From positions 310,001 to 374,000 of the forward strand of contig JADJPJ010000087.1 in NCBI GenBank assembly GCA_016713325.1: DNA of 64,000 nucleotides. The letters are read 5' to 3'. The translations under genes were made by a program, and so were the position numbers. This DNA is from Candidatus Flexifilum affinis (GTDB taxonomy: Bacteria; Chloroflexota; Anaerolineae; Aggregatilineales; Phototrophicaceae). Below, piece after piece: positions 17,347 to 27,787 of this stretch (positions are counted from its first letter, which is position 1; every line of letters begins with the position of its first letter). The notes below the pieces were generated by a model. The model worked only from the letters and a program-made list of their open reading frames with translations, was not told the DNA's origin and ran no database searches.

Positions 17347-18357
17347 ATGGCAACAATGTACTACGACAAAGACGCGGACATTTCGCTGCTGCACGGAAAG
17401 ACCATCGCCGTGATCGGCTATGGCAGCCAGGGGCATGCCCATGCCTTGAACGCCCAGGACAGTGGATGCTGCGTCGTCATCGGACTGCACGAGGGCAGCA
17501 AGAGCCGTGCCAAGGCGGAGCAGGATGGTCTGCTTGTGAAGTCCGTCGCAGAGGCGACGAAAATGGCGGACATTGTCATGGTGCTGATCCCGGATACGCT
17601 CCAGGCGGCCGTCTATGCCAGCGACATCGGGCCCAACCTCAAGCCGGGCGCGATGCTGATGTTCGCCCACGGGTTCAACATTCACTACAAGACCATCGCG
17701 CCGCCGGCCAACATTGACGTATCGATGGTCGCGCCCAAGGCGCCCGGTCACCGCGTACGTGAGGTCTTCAAAGAGGGCGCCGGCACGCCTGGGTTGGTCG
17801 CGGTGCATCAGGATGCGACGGGCAATGCCAAGTCCCTGGCGCTGGCCTACGCCAAGGCCATCGGCTGCACGCGCGCCGGCGTCATCGAGACGTCGTTCAA
17901 GGAAGAGACGGAAACCGACCTCTTCGGCGAGCAGGTCGTGCTGTGCGGCGGTGTGACCGCCCTGGTTCGTTCTGCCTTCGAGACGCTGGTGAAGGGTGGG
18001 TATCAGCCCGAGATCGCGTACTTCGAATGTCTGCATGAGCTGAAGCTGATCGTCGATCTGATGTACGAAGGCGGCCTGAGCTACATGTGGTACAGCGTCA
18101 GCGACACGGCCGAGTACGGTGGCTATACCGTTGGCGATAAGGTCGAGGGTGAAGTCAAAGAAATGTTCGCTGGCGTGCTGTCACGCATCCAGGACGGTTC
18201 CTTCGCCAGGGAATGGATCGAAGAGAATCAGAATGGCCGCCCGAACTTCCGGCCGCGCCGCGCGACGGAACACGATCTGCTCATCGAGAAGGTGGGCGCT
18301 GACCTGCGTGACATGATGCCGTTCCTGAAGGCGAAACACATCAAGCAGTCGGACTAA
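17347..18357 (+). CDS. ilvC: Ketol-acid reductoisomerase, class I
   Basis: It isomerises and reduces acetohydroxy acids with NAD(P)H and Mg2+. The 336 residues are the short class I form. The Rossmann motif is [18 protein letters not shown], followed by the cofactor loop [12 protein letters not shown]; its Ser-rich form suggests NADPH. The knotted C-terminal domain carries [14 protein letters not shown] and SDTAEYGG, which supply metal and substrate ligands. The 98-base gap before it holds the strong hairpin. The 152 bases after it, before leuA, hold a short AAAGGG/CCCTTT hairpin (18423-18440) and no gene that I can support. Confidence 0.96.
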   Translation: MATMYYDKDADISLLHGKTIAVIGYGSQGHAHALNAQDSGCCVVIGLHEGSKSRAKAEQDGLLVKSVAEATKMADIVMVLIPDTLQAAVYASDIGPNLKPGAMLMFAHGFNIHYKTIAPPANIDVSMVAPKAPGHRVREVFKEGAGTPGLVAVHQDATGNAKSLALAYAKAIGCTRAGVIETSFKEETETDLFGEQVVLCGGVTALVRSAFETLVKGGYQPEIAYFECLHELKLIVDLMYEGGLSYMWYSVSDTAEYGGYTVGDKVEGEVKEMFAGVLSRIQDGSFAREWIEENQNGRPNFRPRRATEHDLLIEKVGADLRDMMPFLKAKHIKQSD

Positions 18358-18509
18358 CCAGAGCCGCTTTTGTCGACCGGAGATGCGCGCGATGGATGAA
18401 TCGGAACCCGGCGTAGTACAGGAAAGGGGGTGATCCCTTTTGGCAGACGACGGCCTTAGCGACCTTCAAAGCTGGCACTTGCTTATTCAGTCGAAAGGAT
18501 TGGCCCCAC

Positions 18510-20150
18510 ATGAGTACGCGTGACATAGACGAAAACGTCGTATTGTTCTTCGATACCACGCTGCGTGATGGCGAACAGAGCCCCGGCGCAACGTTGAGCA
18601 GCGCCGAAAAGCTGGAGATCGCCCGGCAGCTGGCGCGCCTGGGCGTCGATATTATCGAAGCGGGCTTCCCCGCGGCATCGCCGGATGATCTGGCGGCCGT
18701 GCAGCGCATCGCCCGCGAAGTAGGCACCGTCGATGGTCCGACCATCTGCGGCCTGGCCCGCGCGGTCGAGAAAGACATCGTGGCCTGCTGGGAAGGCGTG
18801 AAGGATGCGGCTAAACCGCGCATTCACACCTTCCTCGGCACGTCCGACATTCATCTGAAATACCAGACCGGGCTCTCCCGCGAGGAAGCCCTGGAGGTGG
18901 TGCGCAAGGCGGTCGCGCTGGCGCGCAGTTTCACCAGCGACGTCGAATTCAGCCCGATGGACGCCGGCCGTACCGATCCGAAATTCCTGGTCGAGGTGTG
19001 CGCCGTCGCCATTGCCAATGGTGCGACCACACTCAACATCCCGGACACGGTCGGTTACGTGACGCCGCAGGAATGGTACGAGACGATCTCCAATCTGATT
19101 GCCGAGACTCCTGGCGGCGGGAAGGGCAGCGGCATCATCTGGTCGGTGCACTGCCACAATGACCTGGGTCTGGCCACGGCCAACACGCTGGCCGGCGTCA
19201 TGGCCGGGGCGCGTCAGGTCGAGGTGACTATCAACGGCATTGGCGAGCGTGCCGGCAACACCAGCCTGGAAGAAGTCGTGATGGCGCTGCACACCCGCTC
19301 GCCATACTACTCGCTGCGCACCAACATCAACACGCGCGAGATCGTCAAGACGAGCCGGCTGGTCAGCAACTATACCGGTATGCAGGTGCAGGCCAATAAG
19401 GCCATCGTCGGCGCAAATGCCTTCGCCCACGAGGCCGGCATCCACCAGGACGGCATGCTGAAGAACGCCAGTACCTACGAGATCATGACCCCGGACAGCG
19501 TCGGCTGGACGCAGAGCCGCCTGGTACTGGGGAAACACAGCGGCCGGCACGCGCTGAAGGTCCGCTTGCAGGAACTGGGGTTTGACCTCGACAAGGATGC
19601 CCTGAATCACATCTTCACGCGCTTCAAGTCGCTGGCCGACGCCAAGAAGAACGTCACCGACGCCGACCTCGAAGCGCTGATGACGGATGAACTTCATCGG
19701 CCGACCGAGTTCTATCGCCTGGAAGACGTTCAGGTGACCTGTGGCACGATGGGCATGCCCACCGCGACGACGCGACTGGTCGACATGGACGGTCATGAGT
19801 ATGTCCAGGCGGCAGTTGGGGTAGGACCGGTGGATGCCTGCTACAAGTCGCTGGACAGCGTCATTCACGTCCCGAACACGCTGATCGAGTACAACGTGCA
19901 CAGCGTCACGGAAGGAATCGATGCGCTGGGCGAGGTCACAGTGCGAATTTCGCTGCCCGATGGCAGCGGGTCTTTCGGCGGCTATGGCGCGGACAAGGAT
20001 GTGATCGTCGCCAGCGTGAAGGCCTATCTTGCCGCGCTGAACCGGCTCATGGCCGCGACCGGCTACCGTGAGCATCAGCCGGAGGGCAGCGCCGCGACAG
20101 TGGGCATCGCCTCGGTCGCCGGAGTGCCGGCGGAGCCGGCGCAGTCCTGA
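18510..20150 (+). CDS. leuA: 2-isopropylmalate synthase
   Basis: It condenses acetyl-CoA with 2-oxoisovalerate, the first leucine-specific step. The 546 residues show the HMGL-like TIM barrel ([19 protein letters not shown]; the metal His in [31 protein letters not shown]). A full LeuA dimer allosteric domain starts at about residue 395, so leucine feedback is expected. It is distinguished from CimA downstream by [11 protein letters not shown] near residue 50 and by [13 protein letters not shown]. It continues the ilv operon. Confidence 0.95.
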   Translation: MSTRDIDENVVLFFDTTLRDGEQSPGATLSSAEKLEIARQLARLGVDIIEAGFPAASPDDLAAVQRIAREVGTVDGPTICGLARAVEKDIVACWEGVKDAAKPRIHTFLGTSDIHLKYQTGLSREEALEVVRKAVALARSFTSDVEFSPMDAGRTDPKFLVEVCAVAIANGATTLNIPDTVGYVTPQEWYETISNLIAETPGGGKGSGIIWSVHCHNDLGLATANTLAGVMAGARQVEVTINGIGERAGNTSLEEVVMALHTRSPYYSLRTNINTREIVKTSRLVSNYTGMQVQANKAIVGANAFAHEAGIHQDGMLKNASTYEIMTPDSVGWTQSRLVLGKHSGRHALKVRLQELGFDLDKDALNHIFTRFKSLADAKKNVTDADLEALMTDELHRPTEFYRLEDVQVTCGTMGMPTATTRLVDMDGHEYVQAAVGVGPVDACYKSLDSVIHVPNTLIEYNVHSVTEGIDALGEVTVRISLPDGSGSFGGYGADKDVIVASVKAYLAALNRLMAATGYREHQPEGSAATVGIASVAGVPAEPAQS

Positions 20151-20236
20151 GAAACATATCATGACCCCTGCCGGAGGAGGCTTCTTCCGGCGCGGTCAAT
20201 CACCGTACGCACGAACACATGGAGACAGACCAACAC

Positions 20237-21675
20237 ATGGCAGGCGGCAAGACGCTCTTCGAGAAGGTATGGGATAAGCACGCGGTGCGGCAGCAGTCGG
20301 CTGACCTGCCGGCGGTACTGTATATCGATCTGCATCTGGTGCACGAAGTGACGTCGCCGCAGGCGTTCACCGAGCTGCGCCAGCGCGGGCTGAAGGTACG
20401 TCGGCCCGATCAAACGCTCGGCACGATGGACCACAGCACGCCGACCGTTCCGCGCGGCGCCGATGGCATCATCCCGGTGCTCGACATGCAGGCGGCGGCG
20501 CAGCTCGACGTGATGCGCAAGAACTGCGCCGACTTTGGCATTCCCTCTACGACCTGGGCACCCGCAATCAGGGCATCGTCCACGTCATTGGCCCGGAGCA
20601 GGGATTCACTCAGCCCGGCATGACCATCGTCTGTGGCGATAGCCACACCAGCACCCATGGCGCGTTTGGCGCGCTGGCCTTCGGCATCGGTACCAGTGAA
20701 GTCGCGCACGTTCTGGCCACTCAGACGCTGCTCCAGTACCGACCCCAGACCATGGCGGTTCGCGTCGATGGACGGCTGAGCGCCGGGGTGACGGCCAAGG
20801 ACATCATCCTGGGGATCATCGCCAAGATCGGCGTCGGCGGCGGCACCGGCTATGTCCTCGAATACATGGGCGAGGCGATTCGCGCGCTCTCGATGGAAGG
20901 GCGCATGACCATCTGCAACATGTCGATCGAGGGCGGCGCACGCGCCGGCATGGTTGCGCCCGACGACACGACCTTCAACTATGTCGCCGGCCGGCCCGCC
21001 GCGCCAAAGGGCGAGGCCTGGGACCGTGCCCTTGCCGAATGGCGTCAACTGCCCTCGGACTCGGATGCAACCTTCGACGCCGAAGTGACTCTCAACGCCG
21101 ACGAGCTCGTGCCGATGATCACTTATGGCACCAACCCCGGCATGGGCATGTCGATCACCAGCGCCGTGCCCGACCCCGATCAGCTCAAGGATTTCAGCCA
21201 GAAGATGGCGCTCGACAAGGCGCTGCGCTATATGGACTTGCAGCCCGGCCAGCCGCTGCTCGGCAAGAAGATCGACGTGGTTTTCGTCGGCAGCTGCACC
21301 AACTCACGGATCACCGATCTGCGTGAGGCGGCGCGCTTCATCGAGGGCCGCAAGGTGGCCGATAGTGTGCGCATGATGGTCGTCCCCGGTTCGCAGCAGG
21401 TGAAGGCACAGGCCGAATCGGAGGGCCTGGACCGCATCTTCAAAGAGGCCGGCGCGGAATGGCGCGAGGCGGGCTGCTCGATGTGCATCGCCATGAATGG
21501 CGACGAACTCCGGCCCGGACAGTACGCCGTCAGCACCAGCAACCGCAACTTCGAGGGACGTCAGGGCAAGGGCGGACGGACCTTCCTGGCCAACCCACTG
21601 ACGGCCGTCGCTTCTGCGGTCAGCGGCGTGGTCACCGATCCGCGGACTCTGGTCAACGAACGGGAGTATGCATAG
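20237..21675 (+). CDS. leuC: 3-isopropylmalate dehydratase, large subunit, frameshifted
   Basis: With LeuD it isomerises 2-isopropylmalate through a [4Fe-4S] cluster; the same enzyme can act on citramalate. N-terminal [17 protein letters not shown] and [11 protein letters not shown] are typical. The cluster Cys residues lie in [16 protein letters not shown] and [10 protein letters not shown]. The frame breaks at about 20544, where one base is missing in the CCC run; restoring it gives [18 protein letters not shown] and about 479 residues. Both halves are fully conserved. ATG 20237 is preceded by GGAGAC; an earlier in-frame ATG at 20219 has no site. leuD follows after two bases. Confidence 0.93.
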
Positions 21676-21677
21676 CC

Positions 21678-22286
21678 ATGGACCCCATCAAACAGTTCTC
21701 CGGGCGCATCGTTGCGCTGGCGACCAACGACATCGATACCGACCAGATCATCCCCGCGCGTTACCTCAAGGTGACGGACAAGGCTGGCCTTGGCGCGGCG
21801 CTCTTCAGTGACTGGCGCTACTACGCGGATGGTTCGCCGAAAGCGGATTTCATCCTCAACCAGCCTGAGCACCAGGGCGCATCGATCCTGATCGGCGGCC
21901 ACAACTTCGGCTGCGGCAGCTCGCGCGAGCATGCCCCCTGGGCGTTGGTCGGCGCAGGGTTCAAGGCGGTGGTCAGTACCTATTTCGCCGACATCTTCCG
22001 CAATAACTCGCTGAAGAACGGCCTGCTGCCGATCATCGTCGACGAGCAGACGCACCAGCAGCTCATCAGTATGGCGCAGGAAGACGCCACGACCGAGGTT
22101 ACTGTCGATCTGGAGACGCAGACGCTTTGTCTGCCCGATGGTCGAGGGGTTGAGTTCCCGATCGACGGCTTCTCGAAGCACTGCCTGCTGAACGGCGTCG
22201 ATCAGCTTGGCTACCTGCTTGGCCTGGACGCGGACGTCACGCAGTACGAAGCCGCGCACCCCGCACGTGTAGCGACACTTGCATAA
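21678..22286 (+). CDS. leuD: 3-isopropylmalate dehydratase, small subunit
   Basis: Partner of LeuC that completes the active site of isopropylmalate isomerase. The 202 residues show ALATNDIDTDQIIPARYLK, the loop GGHNFGCGSSREHAPWAL (substrate phosphate/carboxylate contacts) and STYFADIFRNNSLKNGLLP. The open frame reaches upstream to 21459, but that part lies inside leuC; ATG 21678 is the sensible start, two bases after leuC. A terminator-like hairpin follows. Confidence 0.95.
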   Translation: MDPIKQFSGRIVALATNDIDTDQIIPARYLKVTDKAGLGAALFSDWRYYADGSPKADFILNQPEHQGASILIGGHNFGCGSSREHAPWALVGAGFKAVVSTYFADIFRNNSLKNGLLPIIVDEQTHQQLISMAQEDATTEVTVDLETQTLCLPDGRGVEFPIDGFSKHCLLNGVDQLGYLLGLDADVTQYEAAHPARVATLA

Positions 22287-22293
22287 ACGTTAT

Positions 22294-22333
22294 GGCCCGA
22301 TGTGAGGAACCCTTTCGTCGGGCCGGTTTTTCT
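22294..22333 (+). terminator. Terminator-like hairpin between leuD and cimA
   Basis: GGCCCGA (22294-22300) pairs with TCGGGCC (22318-22324); GG and TTTTTCTT follow. The loop is 17 bases. It probably reduces rather than ends transcription into cimA, since no separate promoter is clear in the 69-base gap. Confidence 0.6.
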
Positions 22334-22355
22334 TCACGGAGTCTGAGAGGAACAC

Positions 22356-23946
22356 ATGCGCATCGAGATCTACGACACCACACTGCGCGATGGCACGCAG
22401 CGTGAAGGAATCTCGCTTTCCGTCGCGGACAAGCTCCGCGTCACCGAGCTTCTGGATACGCTGGGTGTCACCTACATTGAAGGCGGATGGCCGGGTTCCA
22501 ACCCGAAAGACGCCTGCCTATTTCGAGGCGGTTCAGTCGGTCGAACTCCGCCATGCCCGTATCGCGGCTTTTGGCTCCACCTGTCGCAAAAACAGCGATC
22601 CGGAGACCGACCCGAATATCATCGCGCTCGTCGAGGCGAAGACTCCGGTGGTGACGCTGGTGGGTAAGACATCGATGCTGCATGTCACCGATGTGCTTCA
22701 GACCACTCCTGACGAAAATCTGCGCATGATTCGCGAGAGTGTGCGCTATCTCAAATCCATCGGCAAAGAGGTCATCTACGACGCTGAGCACTTTTTTGAT
22801 GGATGCAAGCTCGATTTCGAGTACGGCTTCGATACGCTGCGGGCGGCGGTCGACGGCGGCGCTGAATGCCTGGTGTTGTGTGATACCAACGGCGGTTCCA
22901 TGCCCTGGGAAGTCGAGCGCTTTGTGACCGCTGCCCGTGAGTTGTTCCCGAACGTCCGGTTGGGCGTCCATACTCACAATGATGGCGAACTGGCCGTGGC
23001 CAACACGCTCGCCGGCGTGCGCGCGGGCGCCACGCATGTTCAGGGGACAATCAATGGCTATGGGGAGCGCTGCGGCAATGCCAATTTGTGCAGCATCATC
23101 CCCGATCTGGAACTCAAGCTGGGCTACGAGGCCCTGCCCGAAGGCAGCCTGCGCCACCTGACGCATGTTTCGCGCACGGTCGCGGAACTGGCCAATCTGG
23201 CGCCGGACCATCATCTCGCCTACGTCGGCAAAAGCGCCTTCGCCCACAAGGGCGGCATTCATGTCGCGGCGATGCGACGGAACATCCAGAGTTACCAGCA
23301 CATCGATCCGACGCTGATCGGCAACGAGATGCGCATTCTGGTCTCCGATCTGTCGGGGCAGGGCAATCTGCTCAGCAAGGCCGAGGAATTTGGCCTGGAC
23401 GTCTCCAAGGCCGAGGCCCTGAAGGTGCTGGAGGAGATCAAGCAGCTGGAGCACCAGGGCTTTGTCTTCGAGGGTGCGGAGGCCTCTGTGGCGGTGCGTT
23501 TGCATCGCGCGCGGCCGGACTACAAGCCGATCTTCACCCTGATCGACTTCACCGTCATCGTCGAGGATCGACGTGGGCGTGGTGCGATCAGCGAGGCTAT
23601 GGTGAAGCTCGACGTCGACGGCGAAGTGGTGCACACTGCTGCCGAGGGCAATGGTCCGGTCAACGCCCTGGACATGGCCCTCCGCAAGGCGCTCGTCCCG
23701 CGTTACCCGCAGTTGGCCGAATTCCAGCTTGCCGATTACAAAGTGCGTATTCTGGACAGTGGCAACGGTACGGCTGCGCTGACCCGCGTGCTCATCGATA
23801 CACAGCGCGAAACGCGCCGCTGGAGCACGGTGGGCGCCGGAAGCAACATCATCCGCGCCAGTTGGCTGGCGCTGGTCGACAGCGTCGAATATGGCCTGTG
23901 CCTGTCACAGGACCAGCCCAGGGCAGAACTCGAGAACGTTGGTTGA
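22356..23946 (+). CDS. cimA: (R)-citramalate synthase, frameshifted
   Basis: It condenses acetyl-CoA and pyruvate to citramalate; LeuCD and LeuB can then make 2-oxobutyrate, giving isoleucine without threonine deaminase. The N terminus is [19 protein letters not shown], with [13 protein letters not shown], the form typical of CimA and unlike LeuA. Later segments are [16 protein letters not shown] and [17 protein letters not shown]-terminal LeuA dimer domain is present. One extra base near 22511-22520 splits the frame; correction (NPKDA to [11 protein letters not shown]) gives about 529 residues, normal for the long CimA type. A related homocitrate synthase role is less likely. Confidence 0.9.
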
Positions 23947-24004
23947 CGGAACCCCGGCCGAACCCCTACACTGTGGGCATCGACTGTGGCGAAAGGAAAC
24001 CAGC

Positions 24005-24382
24005 ATGACGAGCTACACGGGTATGTATGCAGTCATACCTGCAAGTGACTTGGAGCGTGCGCGCCGTTTCTATGAAGTTCGGCTCGGGTTTTCGCAGGGG
24101 GTGGCCGTCGGTGATGGCATACTTTACACGGTGGCGGGTTCGCAGGTCCTCCTGTACGAAACCCGTTTTGCAGGCACGGCCGAGCATACCATCCTGACAC
24201 TTCGCGTCGATGATCTTCAGGCGACCGTAGCCGAGCTTCGCGCGAAGGGTGTTGTCTTTGAGGATTATGACTTTCCCGGTCTGACGACGGTTGACGGCAT
24301 TGCCGATTTAGGTGATGAGCTGGCGGCCTGGTTCAAGGACAGCGAGGGCAGCATTGTGGGCGTGATTCAGCAGGTTGGCTGA
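24005..24382 (+). CDS. VOC-family (glyoxalase/bleomycin-resistance fold) protein
   Basis: A 125-residue single-domain protein with paired beta-alpha-beta-beta-beta modules: MYAVIPASDLERARRFYEVRLGF starts the first, and HTILTLRVDDLQATVAEL the second. Family members bind a metal and small hydrophobic substrates; metal ligands are not obvious here. AAAGGAAA before ATG 24005 decides the start; the open frame reaches back into cimA. It sits between cimA and leuB, but no link to amino-acid synthesis is known. Confidence 0.8.
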   Translation: MTSYTGMYAVIPASDLERARRFYEVRLGFSQGVAVGDGILYTVAGSQVLLYETRFAGTAEHTILTLRVDDLQATVAELRAKGVVFEDYDFPGLTTVDGIADLGDELAAWFKDSEGSIVGVIQQVG

Positions 24383-24400
24383 GCCATGCCGAATAACACG

Positions 24401-24468
24401 AGGGTCAATCCAACCTGACCCTTCGTTGGGCGAGTGACTGACGAGCCGGTATGTGCCGGCTCGTGTTT
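24401..24468 (+). terminator. Two hairpins upstream of leuB
   Basis: Hairpin 1 is AGGGTCA (24401-24407) with TGACCCT (24416-24422). Hairpin 2 is ACGAGCCGG (24441-24449) with CCGGCTCGT (24456-24464), followed by GTTTTG. The second looks like a weak intrinsic terminator for the VOC gene. No Leu-rich leader frame precedes it. Confidence 0.5.
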
Positions 24469-24493
24469 TGCACACACATAAAGAGAAGAGCAG

Positions 24494-25555
24494 ATGAAAG
24501 CGAGCATAGTACTTCTTCCCGGAGACGGCATCGGCCCCGAAGTGACGGCCGCCGCTGTCGCAGTACTTCAGAAAGTGGCTGCGAAGTTTGGCCACGAGTT
24601 TTCCTTCGAGGAAGCGCTGATTGGCGGGTGCGCGATTGATGCCACCGGTACGGCGCTGCCCGATGCGACGCTGCGCGCGGCCGAAGGCGCCGACGCCATC
24701 CTGCTTGGCGCGGTGGGCGGCCCGAAGTGGGATAACCCGACGGCCCCCGTGCGGCCGGAGCAGGGCCTGCTCAAGATTCGCAAGCACTTCGACCTGTACG
24801 CGAACCTCCGCCCGGTGAAAGCCTATCCGGCGCTGGCCGCCCACACTCCGCTGCGCCCCGAACTGCTCGAGGGCGTGGATATCCTCTTCGTACGCGAGCT
24901 GACCGGCGGCATGTACTTCGGGCAGCGCAAGGAGCAGGGGGATGACGACTTCGCCTATGACACCGAATACTATTCGGTGCCGGAGGTCGAGCGTGTGGCC
25001 CACATCGCCTTCCGCGCGGCCCAAGGGCGGCGCAAGAAGCTGACCTCCGTCGATAAGGCCAACGTGCTGGCCGCGATGCGCCTGTGGCGGCGTACCGTGG
25101 TCAAGGTGCACGAGGATTATCCCGAAATAGCCCTCGACCACGTCCTGGTCGACGCCTGTACCATGCACCTGATTACTCGCCCGGCTAGCTTCGACGTCAT
25201 CGTCGCGAGCAACATGTTCGGCGACATTCTGAGCGACGAGGCGTCGGTGCTGGCCGGCTCGCTCGGCATGCTGCCTTCGGCATCGCTCGGCGCCGGCCAT
25301 ATTGGCCTGTACGAGCCTGTGCACGGTTCGGCCCCGGATATCGCCGGCCAGGGCAAGGCCAACCCGACTGGCGCAATTCTCAGCGCAGCCATGATGCTGC
25401 GTTACAGTCTCAAGCTGGAGGCCGAAGCGGCGCTGGTGGAACAGGCGGTGGACAAGGCGTTGGCCGATGGAGCCCGCACGGCAGATATCGCGCCACGTGG
25501 CGGTGCCTTCATCAGCACAACAGAGTACGCGGCAGCCATTCTGTCAGGAATCTAG
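24494..25555 (+). CDS. leuB: 3-isopropylmalate dehydrogenase
   Basis: It oxidatively decarboxylates 3-isopropylmalate with NAD+; with CimA present it probably also acts on erythro-3-methylmalate. The 353 residues show [20 protein letters not shown]-like [28 protein letters not shown], the signature [19 protein letters not shown], and [18 protein letters not shown] for NAD binding. AGAAGAG lies before the ATG. It is the last gene before the repeat and the G/C block, so the end of the operon in the genome cannot be trusted beyond 25.6 kb. Confidence 0.95.
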   Translation: MKASIVLLPGDGIGPEVTAAAVAVLQKVAAKFGHEFSFEEALIGGCAIDATGTALPDATLRAAEGADAILLGAVGGPKWDNPTAPVRPEQGLLKIRKHFDLYANLRPVKAYPALAAHTPLRPELLEGVDILFVRELTGGMYFGQRKEQGDDDFAYDTEYYSVPEVERVAHIAFRAAQGRRKKLTSVDKANVLAAMRLWRRTVVKVHEDYPEIALDHVLVDACTMHLITRPASFDVIVASNMFGDILSDEASVLAGSLGMLPSASLGAGHIGLYEPVHGSAPDIAGQGKANPTGAILSAAMMLRYSLKLEAEAALVEQAVDKALADGARTADIAPRGGAFISTTEYAAAILSGI

Positions 25556-25586
25556 GACGTATCCGCCTGGATGTGCACAGTCCCGT

Positions 25587-25609
25587 AGGGGTGAGCCGCT
25601 GGCGCGCCC
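25587..25609 (+). repeat. REP-like palindromic repeat, copy 1 (imperfect)
   Basis: The 23 bases AGGGG, TGAGCCGCTGG, CGCGCCC match the reverse complement of the repeat at 62995-63017 at all but two positions. It lies 31 bases after the leuB stop, as extragenic palindromes often do. Confidence 0.55.
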
Positions 25610-25650
25610 ACCCGGGGGAAGAATGGGCAACTCTCTCAGATTCAGGGAAC

Positions 25651-25793
25651 CCCAGGGGGGGGCCCGGCCCCCCCCGGGGGGGGGGGGGGGGCCCCCCCCC
25701 CCCCCCCCGACCCCGGCCCCCCCCCCCCCCCCGGGGGGGGGGGGGGGGGGGGGGCGGGGGGGGGGGGGGGGGGGGGGGGCCCCCCGGGGCCCG
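25651..25793. other. Nearly pure G/C block, probable assembly or sequencing artefact
   Basis: In 143 bases only two are A or T; the rest are homopolymer runs of G and of C up to about 30 long. Nothing else in the window looks like this. Such blocks arise from polyG read tails or failed gap closure and may mark a false join between the leu operon and the genes at 25.85-28.1 kb. The spurious Gly/Pro reading frames across it were left out. Between its end and the stop at 25851 lies only a small hairpin (GGCGGAA-CA-TTCCGCC, 25814-25829). Confidence 0.75.
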
Positions 25794-25850
25794 AGATTGC
25801 GTTTCGGGGAGATGGCGGAACATTCCGCCGCTTCCCCGGCCCTCGATGAC

Positions 25851-27779
25851 TCAGTCCGGCGAGCCGGAGAGGCCGCCGGTCGTCCGCGTCTCCGCGCCAT
25901 CGTCGTGGCGCTTGTCGCGAAGTTCGTGGAAGGACAGCGCCGCGACGTAGAACATGAGGCGACGCGCTCCGAGAGAGATGGTTTCCCATCCGTAAGCGCG
26001 CATGGCGCACATCCCCAGAGCGATGAAGTATTCCCCCCAGGCATTCGGACGCGCCAGACAGTGTTCCGCCACCGCACGTACCGATTGGATCGGCGCCAAC
26101 GCGCGGCGCATTTCTGGCGCCAGCGAGGGGATGTCTTTTCCCTGATTGATCAGCGCCAGGAAGCCCAGCATGTAGCGCGCCGAATCCCACCCCTCGCCGA
26201 CGGCCGGCATGATCATGTCGTTGAGCAGGCTCAGTTCCAGCATGGCCCAGTCGAACAGCGTATGTCCGTCACGCGTCTGCGCAAAATCGATCAGGAATGG
26301 ATCGTTGTTTCCCCCCACAAGGATATTGCCCAGGTGCAGATCACCATGGATCTTGCTGAGCGAGCCGTTGTAGAACTCGTCGAGTGCGTCATCGTACGCG
26401 CGCAGCGGGTTGGGCAGGCGTCCAACGGTTTCTATCCAGGGGATCGTCTCGGCGGCAGGGTCAAAATCGGGGGAGAGAGCATCAAGTGTCTGGCGCAGCA
26501 GGGTGGTGCGCGTTTCGTACACGCGCCCGGCGACGCGCTCGACGATCTCGCCGCGGAAGAAGGCATATTCTGAGAGGTTGACGCCGCGCAGCAGAATTTT
26601 GTAGGCTCTGCGGGTCGCTTCTGTGCCTTTGCCCATTGTCAGTTGGATGGCATTGTCCTCGCGGTAGACGCGGTTGACGGTGAAGTCCTCGATCACCACG
26701 GGCGTGCCGTAATCCAGGCTTCGGAACTGCTTCCGCTTGACCGGTTCACGAACTGTGACGGCGTCAGCCGGGACATCGTTGTCGGGCAGGTAGTCCAGAA
26801 CCAGCAGCGGCGGCAAAAGCCAGTCGTACTCCATCCCCACCTGAAAGCGATAGGGGTAGCGCTGGTTCCACCACGTTCGGCCGAAGTACGGATAGAGCGA
26901 CCGCTCGATCCATTCACCCAGATTGGGGATGCCTCCAGCGGCCTCGCGGAGATCGCGGCTGTTCCCGTCGGCGTCGGTCACAAACGTATAGCGCAGCCCG
27001 GCCAGGTCGGACGTCTCGACGGTGATCGGTTTGTCTTCCAGACGCGCCGTTAGCGGCGGAAGCGCACTGCGAACGTGCGTGTCGTAGCGGGAAGCTTCTT
27101 CCAGGATGTTGTCGGCGTGATCGATCTTGACGACGACGGGTGATTCCAGGCTGCCATCGCTGTCAGATGGGGTTACCACATACAGCGCCGCGGACGAGTG
27201 TCCACCCAGCAGTCGTCGTTCCAGACGCACTCTGCGCGAATTCTGGAACATCCGGCGGATGACCAGCAGGTGGTCGTCCGGGACAGCGGTCTCTGCGTCG
27301 AACCCGGAGCCGAATTCGACTCGCAGGTAATTCGCCGGGATGCTCGTGAGTCGCTGCGAGGGCAGGTCACGCGCCTGGTCCAGCAGCGCCGCGGGCTCGA
27401 TGCGCAGACGGCGCAGTACCCGCACCGGAATACTGTCGCCTTCATCGAGAATGGCAGTCAGGATGTCCCGCTCGGTGATGTCCTTCCGACCGTCTTCGAG
27501 CGCCAGATCGTTGGCGATGCCCAGGATGATATCGGCGCGCGGCGTGTTCGGCATGCCCGCCCACAGGCGTTGGCGGTTCCCCTTGCCGGCGACTCGACGA
27601 ATGGCGTCGATGACGTAGCGAGGGGTGATGCCGTATTCTTCGAGCAGACTTGTGGTGAGCCCGCCCTGAATTTCCAGCAGGCTGATGAACAGGTGCTCGA
27701 CGCCAAGATAGTAGTGCCGCATCCTGATCGACTCCTGTCGAGCATTGATCAGGATGTCTCCCAACGTAAGTGTCGCCAT
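25851..27779 (-). CDS. Clp_N domain fused to a phosphotransferase (APH/TCAD9-like) domain
   Basis: A soluble protein of 642 residues. Residues about 1-145 resemble a Clp repeat domain (LGDILINARQESIRMRHYYL, then GVEHLFISLLEIQGG), as found at the start of ClpA/C, where it binds adaptors. After a linker comes a kinase-like domain. Its catalytic loop is SKIHGDLHLGNILVGG and its metal site FLIDFAQTRDGHTLFDWAML: the Asp and Asn of aminoglycoside phosphotransferase-type enzymes, in a form resembling ternary complex-associated domain 9. ATG 27779, eight bases after the FHA gene, is preferred; the open frame to 27992 shadows that gene. The partner FHA domain suggests phospho-signalling. The substrate is unknown. 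Confidence 0.65.
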   Translation of the reverse strand: MATLTLGDILINARQESIRMRHYYLGVEHLFISLLEIQGGLTTSLLEEYGITPRYVIDAIRRVAGKGNRQRLWAGMPNTPRADIILGIANDLALEDGRKDITERDILTAILDEGDSIPVRVLRRLRIEPAALLDQARDLPSQRLTSIPANYLRVEFGSGFDAETAVPDDHLLVIRRMFQNSRRVRLERRLLGGHSSAALYVVTPSDSDGSLESPVVVKIDHADNILEEASRYDTHVRSALPPLTARLEDKPITVETSDLAGLRYTFVTDADGNSRDLREAAGGIPNLGEWIERSLYPYFGRTWWNQRYPYRFQVGMEYDWLLPPLLVLDYLPDNDVPADAVTVREPVKRKQFRSLDYGTPVVIEDFTVNRVYREDNAIQLTMGKGTEATRRAYKILLRGVNLSEYAFFRGEIVERVAGRVYETRTTLLRQTLDALSPDFDPAAETIPWIETVGRLPNPLRAYDDALDEFYNGSLSKIHGDLHLGNILVGGNNDPFLIDFAQTRDGHTLFDWAMLELSLLNDMIMPAVGEGWDSARYMLGFLALINQGKDIPSLAPEMRRALAPIQSVRAVAEHCLARPNAWGEYFIALGMCAMRAYGWETISLGARRLMFYVAALSFHELRDKRHDDGAETRTTGGLSGSPD

Positions 27780-27787
27780 GAGTTGAC

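Noticed and set aside
18383..18433. 16-codon frame in the ilvC-leuA gap, considered as a leucine leader peptide
   Set aside because: It contains no Leu codon and is not followed by a convincing terminator.
18483..20162. 559-residue minus-strand open frame opposite leuA
   Set aside because: Antisense shadow with no recognisable domain; LeuA is unambiguous.
25467..26573. Gly- and Pro-rich reading frames across the G/C block
   Set aside because: They exist only because homopolymer runs lack stop codons. The block itself is a probable artefact.
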